Shown: positions 16,713 through 25,408, numbered from the stretch's first letter. The stretch is DNA of 64,000 bases from Paenibacillus polygoni (GCF_030263935.1 NZ_CP127162.1:448001-512000), one strand, 5' to 3'. Notes: generated by a model from the sequence alone, not told the origin. A program made the numbers and translations.

Positions 16713-17270
16713 ATGGCTAAAATTGCAGTAATTAATGGGAGTCCTTCCCTGACTTCACGATTGAATGCAGTTATTGAATATGCAGAGCGCGAACTTAGAG
16801 AAGCAGGCTTTGAAGTAGATCGTATCAACGTGGCAGAGCTCCCTGCGGAAGATCTGATTCTAACTAAATTTGAGAGCGAACATATTGTAAAAGCCAATGG
16901 GATTGTTGCAGAAGCGGATGCAGTGATTGTAGCAAGTCCAGTGTACAAGGCATCATATACCGGTGTCTTGAAAACCTTTCTTGATCTGGTGCCTGAACGC
17001 GGCCTTGCCGGAAAAACGATTCTTCCCCTGTTCATCGGTGGAAGCCTGGCTCACTTGCTGACCATCGATTATGCTTTGAAACCTGTTCTATCTGTACTTG
17101 GCGCACGGCATATTCTCGCTGGAATTTATACGGTGGATGCTCAGGTGGCTCGTAATGACCAGGGCGGTCTCGATATTGCCCCTGAACTGTTAGCAAGGCT
17201 CGAAACGGGAATTGAGGAATTTAAGGAAGAGATTCAGCTTCGTGAAACTCAAAAAAGTGTAAAAGGTTAA
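16713..17270 (+). CDS. ssuE: NADPH-dependent FMN reductase (SsuE-like)
   Basis: The 185-residue flavodoxin-like protein is preceded by TTGAGGTGAATGAAGC. The FMN-binding loop INGSPSLTSRLNAVI (residues 6-20) and the segment ADAVIVASPVYKASYTGVLKTFLDL (SPxY motif and following helix) are diagnostic of the NADPH-dependent FMN reductase family. KTILPLFIGGSLAHL and ALKPVLSVLGARHIL are closest to SsuE, which supplies FMNH2 to alkanesulfonate monooxygenase. No monooxygenase gene is adjacent, so the partner is unknown. A palindromic operator overlaps the promoter, consistent with sulfur-starvation control. Confidence 0.85.
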   Translation: MAKIAVINGSPSLTSRLNAVIEYAERELREAGFEVDRINVAELPAEDLILTKFESEHIVKANGIVAEADAVIVASPVYKASYTGVLKTFLDLVPERGLAGKTILPLFIGGSLAHLLTIDYALKPVLSVLGARHILAGIYTVDAQVARNDQGGLDIAPELLARLETGIEEFKEEIQLRETQKSVKG

Positions 17271-17285
17271 TAGGAATTATAGGAA

Positions 17286-17320
17286 AGAGCTTGCCGGATC
17301 AGCGGTAAGGCTCTTTTTTA
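17286..17320 (+). terminator. Terminator of the FMN reductase gene
   Basis: Stem GAGCTTGCCG/GCGGTAAGGCTC with mismatches, followed by TTTTTT. Confidence 0.85.
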
Positions 17321-17411
17321 AAATAAGGATTAGCAGCCACAACACCACATAACGGGCTGGTTATATATGGTATACTAGGCTTGTAATTTGTGATGGAGGG
17401 AGAAATGACGA

Positions 17412-17831
17412 TTGAGTATTCAAGGAATTAACCATTTCTGTTTTTCTGTATCTGATCTTGCCAAATCAATTGCATTTTACAAACACGTTTTTGATGCTGA
17501 GATTGTACTGGAAGGCCGAAGATTGGCCTACTTTGATCTACATGGTATATGGATCGCATTGAATCAGGAAGACGTCCCTCGTAACTTTACTGCCCCGACG
17601 TACACACATATTGCATTTACGGTCGATGAAGAAGACCTGCTGCCACTGCGTCAGAAGCTTAGCGAAGCAAATGCGAAAATCTTGCCGGGCCGTGAACGAG
17701 ATGCGAAGGACAAAGAATCCATTTATTTTCTAGATCCAGATGGACATATGTTTGAATTTCATACAGGTACACTGCAAGAACGCTTGAATTATTATAAAGA
17801 AGATAAGAAATATATGACGTTTCACCGCTAA
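17412..17831 (+). CDS. fosB: FosB-type fosfomycin thiol transferase
   Basis: The 139-residue protein starts at TTG 17412, 11 bases after GGAGGG (17395-17400). An ATG at 17405, nearer to the ribosome binding site, is out of frame and ends after eight codons. The protein is a vicinal-oxygen-chelate fold with metal ligands in GINHFCFSV (His), YTHIAFTV (His) and HMFEFHTGT (Glu). AYFDLHGIWIALN, LPGRERDAKDKESIYF and LQERLNYYK match B. subtilis FosB closely. FosB opens the epoxide of fosfomycin with bacillithiol in the cytoplasm. It is monocistronic. Such genes are commonly chromosomal in Bacillales; there is no sign of recent transfer. Confidence 0.93.
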   Translation: MSIQGINHFCFSVSDLAKSIAFYKHVFDAEIVLEGRRLAYFDLHGIWIALNQEDVPRNFTAPTYTHIAFTVDEEDLLPLRQKLSEANAKILPGRERDAKDKESIYFLDPDGHMFEFHTGTLQERLNYYKEDKKYMTFHR

Positions 17832-17865
17832 GAACGGCTGCTTTTTATACAAGTAAATAAAAATG

Positions 17866-17916
17866 AAAAGAACCCTATAAAGTCACTTTACTAAGTGTCC
17901 ATATAGGGTTCTTTTT
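17866..17916. terminator. Bidirectional terminator between fosB and nrdB
   Basis: GAACCCTATA (17870-17879)/TATAGGGTTC (17902-17911) with an AAAA tract on the left and TTTTTC on the right. Confidence 0.9.
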
Positions 17917-17935
17917 CTTTCAGGAAGCAGCTATC

Positions 17936-18973
17936 TTATAGATCGTCAAATCCGTTGTCGTCTCCGACTTTACCGTAGTTACGGGATTTCGCTTCAAAGA
18001 AGTCTGTTTTTGTTGCATTTAGCGCTTCATCAGAGAAAGGCTTGATCCAAGGCATACTGTTTACATCTACGCCATCATATAATTTCTCAAGTCCCATGAG
18101 ACGCAGACGTTTGTTAGCTGTGTATTTAATGTAATCTTCTAGTTCTCTCAGGTCGATACCGCGAACATTGCTGAGTGTATAGTGCGCCCAGTTGGTTTCC
18201 AGTTCAACCGCACGATTAATCGTGCGATAGAGGTAGTCGCGATTTTCTTTCGTATCCAGTTCCGGATAGTCTGCAAGCAGCTGTTTGAATACCTCAGCAA
18301 AGAAGTAGCAATGCTGATTCTCATCCCGCTGAATGTAAGAGATCATCTGACAAGTACCCATCATTTTCTGATCTCTTGCAAGGTTGTAGAAGAAGGCAAA
18401 CGTACTGTAGAAGAAGATTCCTTCTAGAATCAGATCCGCTACGAGCGCTTCATAGAACGATTGAGGCGTCGGTTCGTCACGGAAGTTCTGGTAGATATCA
18501 GAGATAAACCGGTTGCGCTCTAAGAGCACAGGGTCATGCTTCCAGTATTCAAAGATTTCTTTCTGCTCATCCCAAGAAACCAGGGAAGAAAGAACATAAG
18601 AATAGGACTGATTGTGAACGACTTCTTGCTGAGCAATAATTGCAGAGATCGCCTCAAGAGAGGAATCCGTCAGATATTCTCTTACATCACCCACAAACAT
18701 CGTTTGCATGGAATCGAGTACAGCGAGCAGGCCGATGTTGATTTTGAACGTACGTTGCTCTTCTGGGTCAAGTTGTGGAAATTGCTGCGCATCTTTAGAC
18801 ATAGGGATCTCATCTGCGATCCAGTAGTTCAATAAGAGTACTTTGTACAATTTATACATATGCGGCATCCGAATGTCATTCCAGTTCAGGATCCCGGAGC
18901 TTTCCCCGTTAATGATACGTGTTGATTTATTTGGCGCTTCTGTATTAAAAATGTTTTGGACTTTCATAGTCAT
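17936..18973 (-). CDS. nrdB: Class I ribonucleotide reductase small subunit
   Basis: The 345-residue protein is preceded by AAGGAGGAAGTATC. Di-metal ligands and the radical tyrosine are visible in order: Asp in LLAVLDSMQT, ExxHxxxY in QQEVVHNQSY (the final Tyr is the radical site), Glu in ILEGIFFYSTF, and ExxH in QRDENQHCYF. It makes the tyrosyl radical used by NrdA to reduce ribonucleoside diphosphates. It lies 12 bp after nrdA as the second gene of a two-gene operon. No nrdI flavodoxin gene is adjacent, which argues against a typical class Ib (NrdEF) system. Confidence 0.95.
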   Translation of the reverse strand: MTMKVQNIFNTEAPNKSTRIINGESSGILNWNDIRMPHMYKLYKVLLLNYWIADEIPMSKDAQQFPQLDPEEQRTFKINIGLLAVLDSMQTMFVGDVREYLTDSSLEAISAIIAQQEVVHNQSYSYVLSSLVSWDEQKEIFEYWKHDPVLLERNRFISDIYQNFRDEPTPQSFYEALVADLILEGIFFYSTFAFFYNLARDQKMMGTCQMISYIQRDENQHCYFFAEVFKQLLADYPELDTKENRDYLYRTINRAVELETNWAHYTLSNVRGIDLRELEDYIKYTANKRLRLMGLEKLYDGVDVNSMPWIKPFSDEALNATKTDFFEAKSRNYGKVGDDNGFDDL

Positions 18974-18985
18974 GATACTTCCTCC

Positions 18986-21322
18986 TTAAGATTCGCAAGA
19001 TTCACATTCGTTCTCAATGGTAAGAGCACGGCTTCGTACGTAGTAAGTGGATTTGATACCCGCTTTCCATGCGTGAAGGTGAAGTTCCAGGAATTCTTTT
19101 GCCCGTATATCAGGACGAACATACAGGTTAAAGCTTTGTGCTTGGTCAATGTGGCGCTGACGTGCAGAAGCCATATTGATGGAAGCATGTTGATCCAAGT
19201 TAAATGCCGTTTTATAATACCAAATTGTTTTTTCGGAGAGATCTGGTGCTGGGTTCGCGATTTTGTAAGTTGTTTTCTCTTCATAAGAGAGAAGTTCGTA
19301 CAGCGGATCGATACTAGCCGTAGAACCAGCAATGATGGAAGTCGATGCATTTGGAGCAATCGCCATCATCCAGGCATTCCGAACACCATGTTCTTTCACT
19401 TCAGCAGCAAGTTCATTCCACTGTGCTGTCGTTACAAACTTACCTTCACGAGTACCGTCCGTATAGTTACGCTGTGTGAAGTAGTTGCCATTCTCCCAAT
19501 CAGAACCTTCGAATTTCGGATATTTCCCTTTTTCTTTGGCAATTTCCATACTGGATTTGATGGCCAGATAGCTGATTTTTTCGTATAGATTATCATTGTA
19601 TGTGACAGCTTCTTCCGATTCCCAGCGGATACCTTCGAGAGCAAGCAGATGATGAAGTCCGAATGTACCAAGACCGATGGCACGGTACTGACTGTTTGTA
19701 TATTGTGCTTGCAGTACTTCAATGTTATTGATGTCAATTACATTATCAAGCATACGCATTTGGATAGGAATCAAGCGATCCAGCACATTATTTGGTACAG
19801 CGCGAGCAAGATGAATGGAGTTCAGATTACATACTACGAAGTCGCCTGGTTTTTTGGTAATAATAATCCGTGTTTCGCCGTCTTTAGTTACCAGTTCTTC
19901 TTGTTCAATGACTGTTGCAGATTGGTTCTGCATAATTTCCGTACACAGGTTGGAAGAGTAGATCATTCCTTTGTGACGGTTCGGGTTAGCACGGTTTACC
20001 GTATCGCGATAGAACATGTACGGTGTACCTGTCTCCAGCTGAGACTTCATGACACGTTTCATAATATCGATCGCAGGAAGTGTAATCCGGGACAATTCCG
20101 GGTGGTTCGACGCTTCTTCATATTTTTCACGGAACGAACCTTTGCCGAATTCTTCATCGTAGAAGTCTTCGAGTCCAAGAGCACGGCCATTCTCATCTTT
20201 CCAGCCCATCACTTTTTTCACTTCATGAGGGTCGAACAAATTCCACTCTCCGCGCTGTTCCACGCGTTCCATGAATAGGTCAGGAAGTGTAATACCATGG
20301 AAGATATCATGCGCACGCATCCGCTCGTCCCCGTTATTCAGTTTCAGATCAAGGAACGCTAAGATATCTTTATGGAATACATCAAGATAGACAGCAATAG
20401 CGCCTTTACGTGTACCGAGCTGGTCAACGCTTACGGCTGTATTGTTCAGCTGGCGAATCCAAGGGATAACACCGGAACTCGTATTTTTGTGTCCGCGGAT
20501 ATCTGAACCTCTAGAGCGAACTTTACCCAGGTACACGCCGATACCGCCGCCCATTTTACTGAGGCGTGCTACGTCTGTATTGGAGTCGAAAATACCTTCG
20601 AGCGAGTCGTCAACCGTGTCGATGAAGCAGCTGGAGAGCTGTCCTGCCACTTTTTTACCTGCATTAGACAAGGTTGGTGTTGCTGCTGTCATGTACAGGT
20701 TACTCATTGCCCAGTAAGCTTCTTTAACAAGCTCAACTCGTTTTTCTTCCGGTTCTTTATGCATCAGATACATGGCAATGACCATATAACGTTCCTGCGG
20801 AAGTTCCATTACTTTTCCATCAAAATCATGTGCGAGGTAACGCTCAGTCAGCGTAAGCAGTCCGATGTAATCAAACAACAGGTCATTTCTCGGTTCGATT
20901 GTACGTCCTAGATCTTCAATCTGTTCTTTGGTATAGCATTCAAGCAGTTCTTCACGGTAGATGCCTTTTTTGACCATACTTGTGATCAGGGGCTGGAAAG
21001 CACCGTAAGGCTTGTCTGTGTATGCTTTGTATCTGCGATTGTTAGCCGCTTTTTTATATAAAGAAGTGAGCAGCGAACGGGCTGCAGCAAACTTCCAGTT
21101 AGGTTCTTCTTTCGTTACAAGTTCAAGAGCAGACATGGAGAAGGCACTGCTAATTTCTTCACCGGAAACTTCATCACGGCGGAGTTTAGAGTGTACACCG
21201 CGTACGAGTTTATCTTTATCGAGCATAGGAAGATCTGCCAGGATACGATCTGCGTAAATAGAAATACGATTCTCGTCAAATTCGAGCTGACGGTTGTTTG
21301 GTTTGGTAACCACTTGTGGCAT
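18986..21322 (-). CDS. nrdA: Class I ribonucleotide reductase large subunit
   Basis: The 778-residue protein has an N-terminal segment of about 90 residues (LEFDENRISIYADRIL...) resembling an ATP-cone regulatory domain but somewhat diverged. The catalytic barrel follows, with the active-site cysteines in GQLSSCFIDTV, SNLCTEIM (thiyl radical Cys with the neighbouring Asn and Glu) and VVCNLNSIHLA. The C-terminus ends ECESCES, the CxxC-type shuttle pair for thioredoxin. The ribosome binding site is modest (GAGGG). The gene heads nrdAB and has a long leader with paired NrdR-like boxes upstream. It provides deoxynucleotides for DNA synthesis. Confidence 0.95.
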   Translation of the reverse strand: MPQVVTKPNNRQLEFDENRISIYADRILADLPMLDKDKLVRGVHSKLRRDEVSGEEISSAFSMSALELVTKEEPNWKFAAARSLLTSLYKKAANNRRYKAYTDKPYGAFQPLITSMVKKGIYREELLECYTKEQIEDLGRTIEPRNDLLFDYIGLLTLTERYLAHDFDGKVMELPQERYMVIAMYLMHKEPEEKRVELVKEAYWAMSNLYMTAATPTLSNAGKKVAGQLSSCFIDTVDDSLEGIFDSNTDVARLSKMGGGIGVYLGKVRSRGSDIRGHKNTSSGVIPWIRQLNNTAVSVDQLGTRKGAIAVYLDVFHKDILAFLDLKLNNGDERMRAHDIFHGITLPDLFMERVEQRGEWNLFDPHEVKKVMGWKDENGRALGLEDFYDEEFGKGSFREKYEEASNHPELSRITLPAIDIMKRVMKSQLETGTPYMFYRDTVNRANPNRHKGMIYSSNLCTEIMQNQSATVIEQEELVTKDGETRIIITKKPGDFVVCNLNSIHLARAVPNNVLDRLIPIQMRMLDNVIDINNIEVLQAQYTNSQYRAIGLGTFGLHHLLALEGIRWESEEAVTYNDNLYEKISYLAIKSSMEIAKEKGKYPKFEGSDWENGNYFTQRNYTDGTREGKFVTTAQWNELAAEVKEHGVRNAWMMAIAPNASTSIIAGSTASIDPLYELLSYEEKTTYKIANPAPDLSEKTIWYYKTAFNLDQHASINMASARQRHIDQAQSFNLYVRPDIRAKEFLELHLHAWKAGIKSTYYVRSRALTIENECESCES

Positions 21323-21600
21323 GGAGAGCCCTCGCTTTCTTCTTCAAAATTTACATCAAACAAAAAGCATTTCCCAACCCCAAGGTCAGACAAATGCCAA
21401 TAAACCCTTATTTCCCCGCTGCAATCCACCGATTATCCCACGATGAATCGGTAAAAAGGAGCACTGATGTTGTGTAAGAAAAATAATAAAAACAAACTTT
21501 GTCAATCACAATTTTCTTTTGGAGCATTACCAATAGTCTGTAATAGAGCGGGGATTTTTCTATCAAAAATAACTTGACAAAAATAATAGTGTTCTTTTCG
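21323..21600 (-). other. Long AT-rich leader region of nrdAB
   Basis: No gene is visible. On the minus strand it carries T-rich tracts and a hairpin CCGATT/AATCGG (about 21429-21451). TTGACA occurs on the minus strand near 21505 but lacks a good -10. It does not match a cobalamin or S-box riboswitch. The region may be an unusually long 5' untranslated leader. Confidence 0.45.
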
Positions 21601-21615
21601 CCGAATTTAGCTGTC

Positions 21616-21662
21616 ACACTACATTTGGATATGTATATTAACAGTACCCCAATATATTGTGT
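21616..21662 (-). promoter_or_regulatory. nrdR box: Pair of NrdR-like boxes upstream of nrdAB
   Basis: The box at 21647-21662 (CCCCAATATATTGTGT) matches the palindromic NrdR consensus ACACWATATATWGTGT at 14 of 16 positions. A weaker box at 21616-21631 (ACACTACATTTGGATA) matches about 10. The starts are 31 bp apart, three helical turns, the spacing known for NrdR pairs. This implies repression of nrdAB by NrdR. Confidence 0.7.
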
Positions 21663-21845
21663 TTGTAAACAGTCTAGTGACTTTGAAATGCAATTGCGAT
21701 TATAGCAAAAAAGCCGAGATACCGCAAAGGAAAAGGGATGGAGGATTTGTGTCCGAAGTTCAAAAAAAATTTTTTGTGCATGGTTTCGCCATGATACAAT
21801 ATGCTTATCGTTTATATGGGGATAATCAAAAGGGAGGTTTGTTCA

Positions 21846-22148
21846 ATGGCTATAGCAGAAGTAACTATTATTCCGATCGGAACGGGAAGTACCAGTCTTA
21901 GCAGTTATGTAGCTGACCTGCAACGAGTGCTCGCTGAGCAGCCAGGCATTACGTACGAATTAACGTCAATGAGCACGATTATTGAAGGAGATATTGCGGA
22001 TGTACTCGCGGCGATTGCAGTGCTGCATGAGACTCCTTTTGCAAATGGAGCTCAGCGCGTCTCTACCTCTGTTAAAATTGATGATCGAAGAGACCGGGCC
22101 TCATCCAGTAAGCAAAAACTGAAGTCTGTCAGAGAGAAGCTCCAATAA
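21846..22148 (+). CDS. yqgV: Thiamine-binding MTH1187/YqgV family protein
   Basis: ATG 21846 is chosen because GGGAGG lies just upstream; longer versions of the frame lack a ribosome binding site. The protein of 100 residues has a ferredoxin-like fold core: AEVTIIPIGTGSTSLSSYVA, ITYELTSMSTIIEGD, and a final VSTSVKIDDRRD. This pattern is the MTH1187/DUF77 family; B. subtilis YqgV is a member and family structures bind thiamine. The role in the cell is unclear (thiamine carrier or sensor). A CATGG-N5-CCATG palindrome sits between possible promoter elements at 21779-21793. The gene stands alone. Confidence 0.85.
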   Translation: MAIAEVTIIPIGTGSTSLSSYVADLQRVLAEQPGITYELTSMSTIIEGDIADVLAAIAVLHETPFANGAQRVSTSVKIDDRRDRASSSKQKLKSVREKLQ

Positions 22149-22290
22149 AGGTGAACCGAAGTTCCTTATAAGTCCAGGGTCTTTACGCAGCTTCATGAGC
22201 CTAATTTTTACTTTTTCTCCTTTGAACCCAGTCATCTTACCGAAAGCCGCATAAGATAAACTGTACCAAAGGAAAAAGGAGGAATTATAA

Positions 22291-22455
22291 ATGAGTGAAG
22301 TTGGATACGGAAGTTATGGTGGAGGAAACTACAGCGGTGGTAACTACGGCGGTGGATACGGTGGTGGATTTGGTGGAGGTTTTACATCCACAGCGGGAAT
22401 CCTTGTTCTATTCATCCTTTTAGTAATCATCTCTAAAGCATTCCTTTCTTACTAA
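22291..22455 (+). CDS. YjcZ family sporulation peptide (1 of 3)
   Basis: The 54-residue peptide is preceded by AAAAAGGAGGAATTATAA. The N-terminal half is Gly/Tyr/Asn-rich (repeats like GGGYGGG). The C-terminal half is a hydrophobic segment, ILVLFILLVIISKAFLSY, which is the signature of YjcZ-type sporulation peptides. About 40 bases upstream of the ATG, CATAAGATA (22250-22258) matches the SigK -10 pattern CATANNNTA, suggesting expression in the mother cell; no clear -35 is seen. It is probably a spore-coat or membrane-associated small protein. A strong terminator follows. Confidence 0.85.
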   Translation: MSEVGYGSYGGGNYSGGNYGGGYGGGFGGGFTSTAGILVLFILLVIISKAFLSY

Positions 22456-22476
22456 TATTTGATTAAGATTTCCCGG

Positions 22477-22513
22477 AACCCGTTATTGCTAATTAGCAAT
22501 AACGGGTTTTTTT
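22477..22513 (+). terminator. Terminator of the first YjcZ gene
   Basis: AACCCGTTATTGC/GCAATAACGGGTT stem followed by a run of Ts. Confidence 0.95.
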
Positions 22514-22701
22514 ACGCTAATTAAGGGGAGGTTTCCGAAGAGGGACTGGAATAGGTGCTTCAGGCGGAGCACTTCTTAGGACCATATTCTATGGGGAAGT
22601 GAGGGGTGCTAAACGTATCTTGTATGGCAATGGCAATAGTGTCTGCTGTTGGTCTAGAGTTTGTTTCGTAAACAAGAATTGTCCTAATTCGTTCGTTACA
22701 T

Positions 22702-22766
22702 AAAAAATGCCAGAAAGTGAAGCCTGAGCTGTTCATAATGAATCGCTCAGGCTTCACTTCCGGCAA
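22702..22766 (-). terminator. Strong terminator for the minus-strand gene at 22833
   Basis: A perfect 15-bp stem (22715-22729 with 22745-22759) extends with TGCC/GGCA at its base. A-runs on both sides give a T-run after the hairpin on the minus strand. Confidence 0.8.
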
Positions 22767-22832
22767 AAAAGGAAATCATGTCATCTATGTATGGTTCTAT
22801 TCTTTATACTGCTTTGTTAGTTTTCTTCCAAG

Positions 22833-23033
22833 TTAGAAGTGTGCCGATACAATCGTAGAAGCGTGTTTAATATGATCAAGCGGTACAGGAATCTTCCCCT
22901 GATCGCATGTAATCACAAGATTTTTAGTATCATTGTTGATATCTATCTCGCCTACATAGGTGTTTCCGTTCTGCAGTACGAGACACACGGTATAACCTTT
23001 CTCCTCTGCGTATCGTAACGAGTGTAACAGCAT
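22833..23033 (-). CDS. Small uncharacterised protein, possible Sm-like fold
   Basis: ATG 23033 is used because GGAGGGATCAC directly precedes it. The 66-residue protein MLLHSLRYAEEKG... has a central run VCLVLQNGNTYVGEID, then LVITCDQGKIPVPLDHIKHAS. The alternating hydrophobic pattern with a Gly turn resembles a small barrel (Sm/Hfq-like or SH3-like), but no family was recognised. It is monocistronic with a strong terminator, which supports it being a real gene. Function unknown. Confidence 0.65.
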   Translation of the reverse strand: MLLHSLRYAEEKGYTVCLVLQNGNTYVGEIDINNDTKNLVITCDQGKIPVPLDHIKHASTIVSAHF

Positions 23034-23199
23034 GTGATCCCTCCATCTCAAAGATACAGACTGCAATATATCTCACCATCTGGTCGTATATGATATTTAT
23101 GGAACATAAATAAGCCAGTGGATAATATTTACAATATATAATGTACCATCTTTATTTTTGTGAAGTAAATGAAAAATTAAAATATGGATGACAACGTTT

Positions 23200-23406
23200 T
23201 CACCTCAGCAGATTGATATCTTCACTCTCGTTATAATTGGGATCGTTATTACTATACTGTTTCCAGGCTACGTATAAACCTATTCCAGAGACAATAAGCC
23301 CAAGAATGGCGGCAATGAGGGTAAGTTGGTCCAAGGTAACAAGGTTGGAATCCACATTGTTGTTATTTTTTCTGCTGGCATTTTTGTTTTTGGCAGTGGC
23401 CTTCAC
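23200..23406 (-). CDS. Small single-pass membrane protein, uncharacterised
   Basis: GTG 23406 is preferred because GGGAAGGTGA lies just before it; a longer frame starts at 23430. The peptide of about 68 residues has a basic, Asn-rich N-terminus, one membrane segment (LIAAILGLIVSGIGLYVAW) and a short acidic C-terminus. No family recognised. Whether it is expressed is uncertain. Confidence 0.45.
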   Translation of the reverse strand: MKATAKNKNASRKNNNNVDSNLVTLDQLTLIAAILGLIVSGIGLYVAWKQYSNNDPNYNESEDINLLR

Positions 23407-23667
23407 TTCGTTCACCTTCCCGCATCCCAAGTATTCTTTCTTCTATATCTTATGTTAGGAAATGGTATGAGTTCGTAAAAAGGGTAGTTCCCTAAGCCTT
23501 AAAACAAAAAGTGTGACTGTTCATTTTGTAGTCAGATTGTGGGTTGTGAAGGAAAGGAATTGATTTATAGGCAGAGCGCCCAAATTAAAGAAAGTTGGAT
23601 AGTGCCCATTCCAAACCCGCTTTAACGACATAAGTTAGGGTATAGGAAGCGGGAAGGAGGAGTTCAA

Positions 23668-23811
23668 ATGAGTGGATACGAATACTGTGGTGGCAACAAT
23701 GGTTGTGGAAATGTTGGCGGATCTGGCTACGGAGGCTGGACATCGATAGGAGCAATTCTTGTACTGTTCATTCTCTTGGTTATCATCTCTAAAGCATTCT
23801 CTTGTTACTAA
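23668..23811 (+). CDS. YjcZ family sporulation peptide (2 of 3)
   Basis: The 47-residue peptide is preceded by GGAAGGAGGAGTTCAA. The Gly/Asn/Cys-rich N-terminus (CGGNNGCGNVGG) is followed by the conserved hydrophobic tail ILVLFILLVIISKAF and a terminal SCY. CATAAGTTA (23629-23637), 39 bases upstream of the ATG, again fits the SigK -10 pattern CATANNNTA at nearly the same distance as in the first paralogue. Its terminator hairpin was the target of the IS element just downstream. It has three cysteines, unlike its paralogues, which could allow crosslinking in the coat. Confidence 0.85.
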   Translation: MSGYEYCGGNNGCGNVGGSGYGGWTSIGAILVLFILLVIISKAFSCY

Positions 23812-23837
23812 TATTCTCTGGCTTTTAAGTAAAAAGA

Positions 23838-23861
23838 AGCTGTCCTGTTTTCAGGGCAGCT
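23838..23861. repeat. 24-bp direct repeat flanking the IS, left copy
   Basis: Identical to 25409-25432. The 24-mer is itself a hairpin (AGCTG.CCTG/CAGG.CAGCT) that formed the terminator of the second YjcZ gene. It is read as the target-site duplication. Confidence 0.9.
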
Positions 23862-25408
23862 CAGACTGTAGACAAACTAGCTTAAACTAGTTTGCCTGCA
23901 GTCTTTTTTATTTTACAATAGAAGCAACTATTTTATTTGAGGTGACAATCTTGCTAACGAAACAATCCTCCACTCAACGTGACCAACTTGAAATGGTTGC
24001 TCTAGATCAACTCGTTCCAGAAGATCATTTGGTTCGCAAAATCGAATCGGCGATCGACTTTTCTTTCATCTACGACTTGGTTCAGGATCATTATTCGGAA
24101 ATTGGACGACCTAGCATCGATCCGGTCATCTTAATTAAATTACCTCTTATTCAATATACCTTTGGTATTCGTTCCATGCGAAAAACGATCGAAGAAGTTC
24201 AAACCAACATGGCGTATCGTTGGTTTCTGGGCTATGGATTTTATGATAAAGTTCCGCATTTCTCTACCTTTGGAAAGAACTACGAACGTCGTTTTAAAGA
24301 TACAGATCTATTCGAACAGATTTTCTACCGTATTTTGCGGACTGCAGCTGAGAAACATTTACTCAGCGCGGAGCATGTTTTCATCGATTCTACACACGTA
24401 AAAGCGAGTGCGAATAAACGGAAATTCGAAAAGAAGGTTGTACGCAAAGAAACAAGAGCATATCAACGCAAACTGGAAGAGGAAATTAACCAAGATCGGG
24501 ACGACCATGATAAAAAGCCGTTTCCTCCGGACTCTTTTAAAAAAGAAGAAGAAAAGGAAATTAAACAAAGCACTACAGATCCCGATAGCGGCTACTATGT
24601 CAAAGATGAACGGACCAAACAATTTGCTTATTCGTTTCACGCAGCAGTAGACCGAAACGGATTTGTACTCGGTAACATCGTCACTCCCGGAAATGAACAT
24701 GACAGCCACTTGCTTGCACCCCTCGTAGAAATGGTAAAAGAAAAGATTGGGAAACCTGTAGCAGTGGCAGCCGATGCTGCCTACAAAACACCTTGGATTA
24801 GCAAATATTTGTTGGAGCAAGGGGTTACTCCGGCGCTGCCTTATACACGTCCGCGTTCTCAAAAAGAAGGTTTTCGAAAAGATGACTACGTGTATGATGA
24901 ATATTTTGACGCCTATTTATGTCCTGCTAACGTGGTATTACCTTACTCGACCACCAATAAAGAGGGGTACCGAGAATACAAATCTCCAAAAGAAATTTGT
25001 AAATCGTGTCATTATTTATCCATGTGTACAGGGAGCAAGAACCACCAAAAAGTAGTGACGCGACATGTATGGCAAAACCACTTAGAAGAAGTAGAGCATC
25101 TAAGACACCACCAGCATGTAAAACAAATCTATGCAAAACGAAAAGAAACGGTGGAACGGGTATTTGCAGATGCAAAAGAAAAGCATGGCATGCGATGGAC
25201 AACCCTGCGAGGGCTAAAAAAATTGTCCATGCAGGCGATGCTTACGTTTGCTGCCATGAATTTGAAGAAAATCGCCAGATGGTCGTGGAACAGACCAATT
25301 CCAGCGTAAATCAGGCGGGTTTCCACCTGATTTATTCATGAAAAGAAGTAGAAATGACAAAAGGCACTCAGAATGAATACATTCCGAATGCCTTTTGTCT
25401 ACAATCTG
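23862..25408 (+). mobile_element. IS1182-type insertion sequence, complete, 1547 bp
   Basis: The termini are CAGACTGTAGACAAA (left) and the complement of CAGATTGTAGACAAA (right), 14 of 15 matching inverted repeats. It is flanked by an identical 24-bp direct repeat. One intact transposase gene lies inside. Both ends hold terminator-like hairpins: left 23863-23905 (AGACTG..CAGTCT followed by TTTTTT) and right 25356-25399 (GACAAAAGGCA/TGCCTTTTGTC). These would insulate the element from outside transcription. It separates the second and third YjcZ genes. The good conservation of both ends, both direct repeats and the transposase suggests recent insertion. Confidence 0.93.
23942..25309 (+). CDS. 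IS1182 family transposase
   Basis: The 455-residue protein has probable start GTG 23942 with a weak ribosome binding site (GAGG). The N-terminal DUF772-type domain has RDQLEMVALDQLVPEDHLVRKIE, GRPSIDPVILIKL and the HFSTFGKNYERRF segment. The catalytic DDE-type core has Asp in HVFIDSTHVKASANKRK, Asp in VAADAAYKTPW, and Glu in KRKETVERVFADAKEKHGMRW. A four-Cys cluster (CPAN...CKSCHYLSMC) lies between. Length and order match IS1182/IS1272 transposases. It is intact with no frameshift, so the element is potentially active. A hairpin at 25307-25331 follows the stop. Confidence 0.93.
   Translation: MTILLTKQSSTQRDQLEMVALDQLVPEDHLVRKIESAIDFSFIYDLVQDHYSEIGRPSIDPVILIKLPLIQYTFGIRSMRKTIEEVQTNMAYRWFLGYGFYDKVPHFSTFGKNYERRFKDTDLFEQIFYRILRTAAEKHLLSAEHVFIDSTHVKASANKRKFEKKVVRKETRAYQRKLEEEINQDRDDHDKKPFPPDSFKKEEEKEIKQSTTDPDSGYYVKDERTKQFAYSFHAAVDRNGFVLGNIVTPGNEHDSHLLAPLVEMVKEKIGKPVAVAADAAYKTPWISKYLLEQGVTPALPYTRPRSQKEGFRKDDYVYDEYFDAYLCPANVVLPYSTTNKEGYREYKSPKEICKSCHYLSMCTGSKNHQKVVTRHVWQNHLEEVEHLRHHQHVKQIYAKRKETVERVFADAKEKHGMRWTTLRGLKKLSMQAMLTFAAMNLKKIARWSWNRPIPA

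Noticed and set aside
21323..21600. Cobalamin-type riboswitch before nrdA
   Set aside because: The conserved cobalamin-box sequence is absent and the encoded enzyme is class I, not the B12-dependent class II.
22560..22766. Minus-strand frame across the long hairpin
   Set aside because: It covers the terminator of the real gene at 22833; no credible start.
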